DNA from: Legionella quinlivanii
GTDB lineage: Bacteria; Pseudomonadota; Gammaproteobacteria; Legionellales; Legionellaceae
Reading direction: 5' to 3'
Length of the DNA: 64,000 nt
Assembly: GCF_003265995.1 (NCBI RefSeq)
Contig: NZ_MVJN01000008.1
Location: forward strand, 62,001-126,000
This document shows positions 56,394 to 64,000 of the stretch, in pieces. Under the pieces are notes generated by a model that did no database searches, was not told the DNA's origin, and was given only the letters and a program-made list of their open reading frames with translations. Position 1 is the stretch's first letter. The number at the start of each line of letters is the position of its first letter. The position numbers and the translations under genes are program-made.

Positions 56394-57659
56394 TTAATCG
56401 TTTCCAGGCAGATAAAGCTCGCTGGTGGATATTGTTAATGGGTTAAAATATCTTAGATAATTAAATGTATTGCTTATGTTCTGATAACACTGGTCCCAGA
56501 ACAGAATGCTGCAGGCACTGTCCAGTAAGCTAGAGGCCTGCTCCATCGAATCCCCATTCTTAACAAAACTTAGAAATTGATAATTAACAGGGAGTTCAGG
56601 TCTTTTAATCTCACTCAAAGTACCTTCAATTTTCGGAAAAGTGATCCAGCCCGCAAGCGTTTGCGGCTTTCCAATCGTTAATTCCTGCTCAGGAAATAAC
56701 TGGACGTGATAATGCAACTCCTCCAGATGCTTGCCCATGATCATTTTGTACATGTCAGGAACCATTGCGCCTGGCGTTCTTGCAGCTGCTTCCAGGAATA
56801 TTAATTCTCCAGTTTGACTATGCTTGAATACTTCTATATGAAATGCCGATGAAAAACGCCCAAGCGCGTTTAAAACCCTTTCAGTGAAATCTTTTAAACG
56901 GGAAAGCAGGCTATCATCGTTTACTGGAATGCTCCCCATAGGTGAGCCTTTGGAAAAGCGTGCCAGTGGCCAGGCATATTGACCCGCCATAAAAAACTCG
57001 CTGCGATTTTCACGAACAATTACATCACAATGGAACAGTTCGCCTTCAATGAATTCATCAATTTCAAAATCCCAGGGCTTTTCCGCTATCTTTTCAAATA
57101 CTGCTCGCAATCTGTCCTTATCGGTAACATGAAATGTATCGATGCTGCTGACTAAATCAATCGGCTTGATAAACATTGGAAAGCCGATAGACTGGACCAC
57201 TTCATTGATGTAAAGTTCCGCGTCAGTCTGGTAGGCTTTTTTCTCAAAGGGGGTAAACCGGGGAATTCTCAACTGCCCCTGAAGTTTATTCTTTGACACC
57301 AGCTTATTTACATAAGGCAATACCTGTACAAGAGAGTTTCCAGGGATACCATACTGCTCTCTTAATTGCGCACAGACCAATTGGGTACTGTCTTCGTTGG
57401 ATAAGAGCCGTAAATTTTCTGCGCCATAACGTTTAATAAGGCTCAATACGATGTACTCTGCTTCCTGATAATGGATTTGATGGAAATTCCTGTTATGCAC
57501 AGGATGAATTTCATCAAAAAGCGCTTTATTCTCAGCGGAAAGATGACTTAAACAATATTGGCTTCCAATCAGGATAAATGGGGTATCGGGCCTGTTTTTA
57601 AGCGCTGTCAAATCGGCTTTGACAGGAACCACATTGTATAGAAAAACATTAACGGTCAT
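56394..57659 (-). CDS. Stand-alone ATP-grasp ligase
   Basis: A 421-residue ATP-grasp enzyme of the carboxylate-amine ligase type (carnosine synthase/L-amino acid ligase-like). ATP site FPMFIKPIDLVSS, then EKPWDFEIDEFIEGELFHCD and the metal-binding IEVFK...LIFLEAAARTPGAM. No partner synthase, NRPS or transporter lies next to it, so its substrates cannot be guessed. Monocistronic, with a 194-base AT-rich spacer to the divergent kinase gene. Confidence 0.85.
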   Translation of the reverse strand: MTVNVFLYNVVPVKADLTALKNRPDTPFILIGSQYCLSHLSAENKALFDEIHPVHNRNFHQIHYQEAEYIVLSLIKRYGAENLRLLSNEDSTQLVCAQLREQYGIPGNSLVQVLPYVNKLVSKNKLQGQLRIPRFTPFEKKAYQTDAELYINEVVQSIGFPMFIKPIDLVSSIDTFHVTDKDRLRAVFEKIAEKPWDFEIDEFIEGELFHCDVIVRENRSEFFMAGQYAWPLARFSKGSPMGSIPVNDDSLLSRLKDFTERVLNALGRFSSAFHIEVFKHSQTGELIFLEAAARTPGAMVPDMYKMIMGKHLEELHYHVQLFPEQELTIGKPQTLAGWITFPKIEGTLSEIKRPELPVNYQFLSFVKNGDSMEQASSLLDSACSILFWDQCYQNISNTFNYLRYFNPLTISTSELYLPGND

Positions 57660-57853
57660 TTTCCCTCGAGGCGTAGAGTATCCTGAATAATCATAATATC
57701 AAATTAAATACACAATGTACAATATTTTTTCAGCAAATGCATTTTTCTCATCGCTCGACCCACCGATATCATCGATCACAACTCACTATTGTTGTTCAAC
57801 TAACACCCAAATCAATCTATACTAGACGTATGTTAATCTGATGAACGCAACGG

Positions 57854-59884
57854 ATGAATCCGACTCAGAAGTTAGAAATTCTCGAATTGCTCTTTAATAG
57901 CATGCCTTTTAATTACATTTTCTGGAAAAACAAAGAAGGCGTTTATATGGGGGCAAATACCAATCAAATCGCCCTGTTTGATCATAATGGACAAGGTTTC
58001 ATAGGTAAAACAATTTATGAAATAATAACAGATTATGAAGCTGCCAGAAAAATCGATGAGATTGATAGGAAAGTAATGCAGGATGGAACCTCACTAACGC
58101 TTGAGGACCTGGTCACAACCGCGCAAGGCGAACAGCGGGTTTTTCTGACGCAAAAGCAACCTATTCGTAATCGCAGTGGAGAAATTGTCGGCCTTCTGGG
58201 TTTCTCAGTCGATATAACCGAGCGCAAAAAAATGGAAGATGACCTGAGGCGCTCCAAAGAGATGGCCGAAGAAGCCAATAAAGCCAAAACCGAGTTCCTT
58301 GAGAACATGCGCCATGACATTCGAACGCCCCTGACTGGAATTGTTGGATTTGCTGATTTACTCAAGATGGACTCCAATACCCCTCATATTCATGAATATG
58401 CCGATAACTTAATCGCCTCCAGTCATGCGCTGCTTGAGCTGATGGATGAAGTACTGGAAGCGATTCGCGTAAGCTCGGGAGAAATTCCAAAACTGAAGAA
58501 AAAATTCGACCTGCGCCATTCTTTAGAACACGTGATAAAACTGAACCGGGCCCGCGCCGCGCAAAAAAGTTTATCGCTCTCTTTGGATTTTGATAAGTCG
58601 ATACCGCGTTATGTGATTGGCGATAAGGTGCGAATTCATCGGATTGTCCTTGAGTTAGTAGCAAATGCTTTAAACTTTACGGACACGGGATTTGTGAAGT
58701 TAACGGCGCTGCTTGCCAAACGTCAGGGGCAACAGCTGGTAATAAAATTGGCCATTGAAGACTCAGGGATTGGCATCCCCAAAGATAAACAGCAGGAAAT
58801 CTATGTTCAATTCAAACGCCTTACCCCTTCCTATCAAGGCATTTATAAGGGCGCAGGTTTAGGACTATCGGTAGTCAAACAATTCGTGGACGAATTAAAT
58901 GGTGAAATTTATGTTACCAGTGAACCGCGGATAGGCTCCTGCTTTACCTGTATTATTCCGCTGCAAGAGCCGCTGCTTGATGACGATTTGGGAATTGAAG
59001 AGTATTCATCAACAGCGGAAGATGAGCTCTACGAGACAACCTATGCCCAGCAAATTAAACCACCCGGGCCTTTTGTTCAATCTCTCGAACATCGGGTGCT
59101 TGTGGTCGAGGATAATATTATCGCCCAGCATGCGGCTAAATCGCTTCTTACCAAGCTTCAATGCACTGTAGATATCGCCGAAAATGGAATAAAAGCGTTG
59201 GAACTCTGGAAAACGCAGCACTATGATTTAATCTTAATGGACATCGGCTTACCTGATATTGACGGTTACGAAGTAACGCATGCCATTCGTGTCCATGAAT
59301 TAACTAAAAAAACACATACGCCAATTATTGCTCTGACAGCTCATGCGGGTGATGAAAATAAAAAACGCTGTATTGATGCAGGGATGAACGCAGTACTCAC
59401 CAAACCTTTAACCGCTAAAAATTGCTCTGATATTGTCATTGCCTTTATTCCAGGACGTCATGCACCTGAGAATGGCGCTGAAAATAGCTATCGTTCCGAC
59501 CTGCCTCAAATTGAATCGCATCTGTTCAAACTGAATGCGTTCCCACTGCTAGATATTGAAGAAGGTCTAAAAACCAATGGAACGGAGAGTCAGCTCGCCG
59601 ACATGCTTAGCTTCATGGTGAAAGACTCCCTGCCTCAGGACTTTCTTTTAATGAAGGAAGCCCATAATCAGGGAAATTGGGAGAAAACGCAGCAACTGGC
59701 TCATAAGATAAAAGGCGGCGCAGTCTACGTGGGAGCTCTTCGTATCAAAATGGCCTGTCAATATCTGGAACGCTACTGGAAGTCAGGCCAAAGAAAATTA
59801 CTGGAGCCTCTTTATCAGCAGGCCGCAGCGGTCATTACGGAGAGTATTCGAGCGATTAATGATTGGCTGGAAGAAAGATTATAA
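57854..59884 (+). CDS. PAS hybrid sensor histidine kinase with receiver and Hpt
   Basis: A 676-residue cytoplasmic phosphorelay protein. Domains: PAS (about 5-125), HisKA with His154 (NMRHDIRTPL), HATPase (VANALNFT, EDSGIGIP, GAGLGLSVVKQF), receiver (about 410-530, phosphoacceptor in ILMDIGLPD) and Hpt (about 570-670, His in AHKIKGGAVYVG). All catalytic motifs look intact, so an ArcB-like four-step relay inside one chain is expected. No transmembrane segments: the signal is intracellular. It stops nine bases before the convergent CvfB-like gene. The lone receiver at 25.3 kb is its nearest relative here. Confidence 0.93.
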   Translation: MNPTQKLEILELLFNSMPFNYIFWKNKEGVYMGANTNQIALFDHNGQGFIGKTIYEIITDYEAARKIDEIDRKVMQDGTSLTLEDLVTTAQGEQRVFLTQKQPIRNRSGEIVGLLGFSVDITERKKMEDDLRRSKEMAEEANKAKTEFLENMRHDIRTPLTGIVGFADLLKMDSNTPHIHEYADNLIASSHALLELMDEVLEAIRVSSGEIPKLKKKFDLRHSLEHVIKLNRARAAQKSLSLSLDFDKSIPRYVIGDKVRIHRIVLELVANALNFTDTGFVKLTALLAKRQGQQLVIKLAIEDSGIGIPKDKQQEIYVQFKRLTPSYQGIYKGAGLGLSVVKQFVDELNGEIYVTSEPRIGSCFTCIIPLQEPLLDDDLGIEEYSSTAEDELYETTYAQQIKPPGPFVQSLEHRVLVVEDNIIAQHAAKSLLTKLQCTVDIAENGIKALELWKTQHYDLILMDIGLPDIDGYEVTHAIRVHELTKKTHTPIIALTAHAGDENKKRCIDAGMNAVLTKPLTAKNCSDIVIAFIPGRHAPENGAENSYRSDLPQIESHLFKLNAFPLLDIEEGLKTNGTESQLADMLSFMVKDSLPQDFLLMKEAHNQGNWEKTQQLAHKIKGGAVYVGALRIKMACQYLERYWKSGQRKLLEPLYQQAAAVITESIRAINDWLEERL

Positions 59885-59893
59885 GCTATTTGT

Positions 59894-60733
59894 TTATTTA
59901 TGCTTGTCTACCAGACGAATGCCATTCGACTCGATAATAATTTCGCCACGTTTATAAAGCTGGCCAATGGCGCTTTTAAAGCTTTTTTTACTCTCGTTAA
60001 ATGCTCTCATTATTTCGAGAGAAGTACTCTTGTCGTGCAGGGGTAAAAAGCCTCCATTTTTTCGTAAATCATTCAGAATTCGCTGAGAAAGATCAAGAAT
60101 ATTTTCCTGCCCCATTTTCCTCAGAACCACATCGATTTTCCCATCATCGCGCACTGTTTTGATATAGCCACGGGTTCTTTTACCATACTGCAAAGGCTGA
60201 AAAATATCTGAAGAATGAATAAGCCCCCAATGACGATTATTAATAATCACTTTTCGACCAAGAGGACTGGTATCCGCAATTAATAAATCCACTTCTTCAC
60301 CACGCGTGAACTGACCAGGATTTTTTTCTAAAAAGCGATCCAGTTTGGAGCTTGCAATTATTCGTCCCTGATTATCCAGTTTCGCATAGACGAGATAGGA
60401 TTTATTTTTTTCCATCGGACGCTGTTGTTCAGGAACCGGAACAAGCAAATCCTTATCCAGCCCCCAATCAAGAAATGCGCCGACGCGATTCACATCAATC
60501 ACTTTCAAAAGCGCACAACTACCCACCAGAATAGCAGGCCTGGAGGTAGTGGCAATCATTCGATCGTCGGAGTCAAAATAGATAAACACCTCGACCAGAT
60601 CACCCAAAGCGGTGTCTTTAGGCACATATTTTCTGGGCAATAAGACCTCTCCCCAATCATAGGCATCCAGATAAACACCAAAAGCAACCTCTTTAATAAC
60701 CCTTAACTTATTATACTGTCCGACTTTAATCAT
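59894..60733 (-). CDS. CvfB-type S1 RNA-binding protein
   Basis: A 279-residue protein: tandem S1-like domains (AFGVYLDAYDWGEVLLPRKY; RVGAFLDWGLDKDLLVP; GYIKTVRDDGKIDVVL) followed by a C-terminal winged helix (SFKSAIGQLYKRGEIIIE). This order is that of CvfB/YitL proteins, linked to virulence-factor control in staphylococci. Monocistronic. Confidence 0.92.
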   Translation of the reverse strand: MIKVGQYNKLRVIKEVAFGVYLDAYDWGEVLLPRKYVPKDTALGDLVEVFIYFDSDDRMIATTSRPAILVGSCALLKVIDVNRVGAFLDWGLDKDLLVPVPEQQRPMEKNKSYLVYAKLDNQGRIIASSKLDRFLEKNPGQFTRGEEVDLLIADTSPLGRKVIINNRHWGLIHSSDIFQPLQYGKRTRGYIKTVRDDGKIDVVLRKMGQENILDLSQRILNDLRKNGGFLPLHDKSTSLEIMRAFNESKKSFKSAIGQLYKRGEIIIESNGIRLVDKHK

Positions 60734-60919
60734 AATCTGCTCTATTTTGTACTATTGCCGAGCTTACCATAAAAAGTGTTTTCCCGCTTGCGAGTTAAAA
60801 AGCGCAGCTAAACCAGAAAACATGATGCTATGTTATTTTAGGATTTGCGAAATAGTTATATTTTTTATATAGTAAATCCAGCTATATTCAGCGTCACGAA
60901 ATAAAAGGATTTAGAAATA

Positions 60920-61919
60920 ATGATGTATAGAAAAAAATATTTATCTTTGCTTTTAGCAAGTATATACGCCTCAGGAACTGCCTTTGCGGGAACCATGGGT
61001 GAAGCAGGATGTACATCAGTACTTTGTGCTGTTGATGCACCTGGTGGTTTCTATATTGGTGGAACAGCTTTTTATGTAAAACCCAGTGAAACTGGAATTG
61101 GCATGGTCACTGATAGCTGGGTTATTTAATAGCCCAGGCGGTTTTACAGCCAGAAGCAAACCCTTTAACCCTCCGCATCGTTGGGCAGGAAACGTCAAGC
61201 TGGGATACGATTTCCCTATGTCTGCCAATAATGTCGAAGCCAACTATCTGTTTTTAGAAAATAAAACACATGCAATCAATGATTTCTCAAATGGATCCAT
61301 TGGATTTGGCAGTATTTTATTTCCTGATGCAACCATTCCCCCATCCTTCGATTTTGTAAGCGACGCTTATTTAAAATACGAAGTTGATCAGGTTGATCTG
61401 AAAGTTGGAAGAAAATATACCGATGTAAATCATAATTTCTCAATACGGCCTTCAGTAGGTGTCCGCTATGCTGAGCTGAAACACTCTCTTACCTTTGCTG
61501 CTCCTGGTAATATGATTAGCAAATATGACGGTGCAGGCCCAATGGTCAGTATCGAGGGAAATTATATGCTGGCTTATGGAGTTGGACTGGTAGGCTATTT
61601 TGATTATGGTTTGTTAGCTGGGCAAAGCAAAACAAACTCCTATGTAAGTCTGGCAGGTACAAACTTCGGGTTTAGCTGGCCAAAACAGGACAGAGTCGTT
61701 AGCAGTATAACAGCAAAAGTGGGTGCTAATTATTCTTATGCATTCTCAAATGCTGCCAATTTAACTCTGGAAGCGGGTTATCAGGTTAATGAATTCCTCA
61801 ATGCATTGGATACAATCAGAGGAACACTCGCTTTTGATGGTATTCAGCGCATTAATGGGCTTGAAACCAACGACTTCGGCTTTCGTGGACCCTATATTAG
61901 TTTGACAGTACACGCTTAA
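60920..61919 (+). pseudogene. Lpg1974-type outer membrane porin gene with a frameshift
   Basis: Signal peptide and N-terminal segment (SGTAFAGTMGEAG, cleavage after AFA) start at the ATG 60920, after AAAAGGA. The frame ends early at 61127-61129. Removing one G from GGG at 61119-61121 joins it to the following frame as TDSWLFNSPGGF and gives a normal 332-residue barrel protein ending in SLTVHA, with many porin-like beta strands (GNVKLGYDFP, RPSVGVRYAEL, LGFRGPYISL-type). The single base could be a real mutation, phase variation or a sequencing error; everything else looks intact. Confidence 0.85.
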
Positions 61920-61931
61920 TTCTTCATTAAA

Positions 61932-61964
61932 CAAAGCATCAGGTTTTCCACTCCTGATGCTTTG
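61932..61964. terminator. Hairpin terminator after the porin gene
   Basis: CAAAGCATCAGG, 9-base loop, CCTGATGCTTTG: a 12-bp perfect stem. The 3' flank is not a T run, so termination may be partial. Confidence 0.6.
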
Positions 61965-62070
61965 CTCAACATAGATCAACCTACTGATTTAGTATCATTT
62001 ATCTGACGTAATTCATTCTTACTTATGGCAAAAAGCCAGGCATTGACTTAATGGCATTTACTTAAGTCTC

Positions 62071-62324
62071 CGTCCCTCACTTGTCCGAGGGATCTCCTCA
62101 TTTTTTCATTTAAAAATACGTACCTTATCAGGTCAAACTGACTTTAAATAGTGTCGTTTCCGCGTAGGCGGAAATCCATCTTGCAAACAAAGTTAGGAAT
62201 TACCTTGAGAAATAGATTCCCGCCTTCGCGGGAAAGACACGATAATAGAGCTATTTGAGCTAATGTTAAGTCATCCGCTGACTATATAAAAAAGGAGGGG
62301 AGCCCTCGGTTTGTCCGAGGGACG
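62071..62324. repeat. Nested inverted repeat: family E arms around family A copy 4
   Basis: Outer arms start CGTCCCTCACTTGTCCGAGG and end GTTTGTCCGAGGGACG, each a small hairpin. Inside lies a family A element (62151-62240, arms GTGTCGTTTCCGCG and CGCGGGAAAGACAC). The architecture copies the 48.1 kb nested repeat with a different outer family. Confidence 0.8.
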
Positions 62325-62468
62325 TAGGTAAATATCTTAACTAAAAGATTCCAAAAACAAAATCTGATCACCATTCAATCGCTTTGTATTAAATTATCCA
62401 TGAATATCTCATTTTAAGCTAAACTAAGCATAAATATGTCAATGCTTAATTGAAATGGTTCACTCGCA

Positions 62469-64000
62469 ATGGAAGAAAAAAGAGAAATTAAGGAAAATAA
62501 TGGAATGCCATTCTGGCTGCAGTATGCGGATTTATATCTCAATCCTGAGTTTTTTAAACGGGGGCTATTAGTCGTTACACCGCACACGGAGGATGAATTC
62601 GTTTCCCGGGAAGCGCAGAGTTTCGTAATCAACAATCGTGAATTTTGTTTTCACCAGGAACAAAACGATAAAAGCTTACCCAGCCCGAACGCCCGTGCTG
62701 TTAAAAAAACCCAGGCCTTATTGGCAGCACTAACCCATACCTCAGGCTCGCAGAACCTTTTGCCACTGCCTGAGAAACCCGCTGTGCTGTTTAATAAACA
62801 ACGACGGGATGAAATATTTTTACCCCTTCTTTTTAAAAATCAGCAAGAAACCTTTGGCACCTATGTTTATCCCTGGTTAGGTAAGTCATCCTCTCCTTTT
62901 CAGCAATTTAATGGGTTTAGTCAATTTGTTACAGCCGGATGTATGTTTGGAGCCAGCCTTCGGGCTGTGCCCGATAAAGGAGAAGAAATTGAGCTGATCA
63001 ATCATCAGATTCGCCTGGAGCCTGGTGCTACGATTACCGCGGTTCGCCATGATAACCCTCTGGATAACGCCCAGGATAAGACCAGTAATCCCTTTGAGCT
63101 AATATTGTTAAATGAGTTCGAGAAGAACTGTCTGTTAATGAAATCACTCGCCAAGCCCAATGCAGATATTACAATACATTATCATTTGCCTGTTTATGAT
63201 TATCTTTTATTTGGAATCAAACTCTCCTTGCATCACCAAATTACCGATCAAGCCTTTGGCGAATTCATTAAACTGATTTTGGAACGAAAAACTTTTTACC
63301 AGAAACAGCTGAGCCAAGTCGCCTCTCGGCAAGGAATCAAAGTTATTTTTCAATCTCCGTTTGACAACCTTTTGCAGGAATTAAACTCAGAGAATCCATC
63401 GGCCTCACTATCCAGCCAATTAAGTCTAAGTCGTTTTTTTGCCACTCAAAACCCGTATGAAAGAGAAAAATCATTCGTTAAACTATGCCTGAATCGCTTA
63501 GCTGAAAATGAAATAAATCCTTTACATAAACAAGTCTGGCAAGATGCTTTAAAAGCCCAGGAAACACTGCCAGAGACATTAGAAGATCTCTTCAAATTAG
63601 CCAATGCAGTGTTTATTGCGGCATCTGCCAGGAATCAAAAACCCTATGAAACCTGTTCTTTGCTTCCATTATCCGAAAAACAAATCCAGTTACATTATGA
63701 AACCTTGCATACTCAATTCGAGAAACACTTTCAGAAAGACCAGAATCCCTATTCTCCTGCTGTTAATATAACCGGTATGGAACCGGTGATAACCTACTCG
63801 CCAAACACCAAAGGTTTACTGTTTTATTTCGCCTGCTGCCTGCAAACCTTATCTGGTTTAATCTCTAATCAGAAACTCGCCCATCATGCCTCTCGCAATC
63901 TCGGCTTTTTCGCACAATCCGCATCCAACAGCCCCAAAGAAAAAACCACCGACGAGTTATCTGGCCCCCTGGACTTGCAATCACTGCTCCCCGAAGCAAA
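62469..64000 (+). CDS. Large orphan protein, cut by the window end (effector candidate)
   Basis: The frame opens at ATG 62469 and stays open for 510 codons to the last base, so the gene is incomplete at its 3' end. No signal peptide, no membrane segment and no domain I can name. Segments such as HYHLPVYDYLLFGIKLS and RQGIKVIFQSPFDNLL have a folded, enzyme-like look and the codon use is like neighbours. It could be a Dot/Icm effector; this rests only on size, solubility and orphan status. No clear ribosome binding site. Confidence 0.75.
   Translation, partial: MEEKREIKENNGMPFWLQYADLYLNPEFFKRGLLVVTPHTEDEFVSREAQSFVINNREFCFHQEQNDKSLPSPNARAVKKTQALLAALTHTSGSQNLLPLPEKPAVLFNKQRRDEIFLPLLFKNQQETFGTYVYPWLGKSSSPFQQFNGFSQFVTAGCMFGASLRAVPDKGEEIELINHQIRLEPGATITAVRHDNPLDNAQDKTSNPFELILLNEFEKNCLLMKSLAKPNADITIHYHLPVYDYLLFGIKLSLHHQITDQAFGEFIKLILERKTFYQKQLSQVASRQGIKVIFQSPFDNLLQELNSENPSASLSSQLSLSRFFATQNPYEREKSFVKLCLNRLAENEINPLHKQVWQDALKAQETLPETLEDLFKLANAVFIAASARNQKPYETCSLLPLSEKQIQLHYETLHTQFEKHFQKDQNPYSPAVNITGMEPVITYSPNTKGLLFYFACCLQTLSGLISNQKLAHHASRNLGFFAQSASNSPKEKTTDELSGPLDLQSLLPEA

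Larger units (their letters stand above)
61920..62468. other. Intergenic region with terminator and nested repeat
   Basis: About 550 bases. Holds a strong hairpin after the porin gene and the nested E/A element; the last 140 bases before the next gene hold no recognised RNA or gene. Confidence 0.5.

Noticed and set aside
61086-61919. Separate 277-codon gene
   Set aside because: It lacks a start signal and signal peptide and continues the porin once one base is removed, so it is the rest of the broken gene.

Overview
The window looks like chromosome of a Legionella or close Legionellaceae relative. Evidence: an infC-thrS pair with the usual ATT start for IF-3; a Legionella Lpg1974-type outer membrane porin; two Pht-family MFS transporters next to deoB; many short interspersed palindromic repeats; and several AT-rich or eukaryote-flavoured orphan proteins of the kind exported by Dot/Icm. 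No plasmid, prophage, CRISPR array, transposase or rRNA was seen.

Layout. 1-4.0 kb: infC and thrS (translation), a GAF-GGDEF cyclic-di-GMP synthase and tRNA-Val(GAC). 4.0-5.4 kb: a candidate small RNA with its own promoter and terminator, divergent from an HTH regulator and an orphan sensor-like protein. 5.4-10.9 kb: two adjacent ferritin-like proteins, a cyanophycinase-like peptidase, a periplasmic beta-carbonic anhydrase and two exonuclease III paralogues. 11-15.4 kb: an RND efflux adaptor and pump. 15.4-22 kb: a possible permuted papain-fold effector, wrbA plus an MFS exporter, a second MFS exporter and a YihY membrane protein. 22-26 kb: small proteins, a flavoprotein with a long helical tail, and a lone receiver protein.

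26.2-32.5 kb is one long minus-strand block, in transcription order: two Pht transporters, deoB, zur, hslV, hslU. The first three fit deoxynucleoside (thymidine) uptake and use of its sugar phosphate. 32.7-35 kb carries a zinc alcohol dehydrogenase and NAD-formate dehydrogenase. 35-56 kb is accessory-rich: an ankyrin-like orphan, secreted proteins (two sharing a novel N-terminal module, one behind a sedolisin protease), the Lhr helicase, a methyltransferase, a secreted FAD oxidase with an M15 peptidase, an MHS-type transporter, and acetyltransferase, HAD, histidine-phosphatase-like and kinase-like proteins. 56-64 kb: a lone ATP-grasp ligase, a PAS hybrid histidine kinase, a CvfB-like S1 protein, a porin gene broken by one base, and a large orphan gene that runs off the end.

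A strong non-coding theme is at least five families of 80-290 bp inverted repeats in intergenic spaces. Some are nested inside one another, one supplies the last 14 codons of the RND pump, and one forms a 288 bp MITE-like element. Gene starts were moved from the longest open frame wherever a ribosome binding site or family alignment decided it (infC, thrS, hslV, the upstream Pht gene and others).
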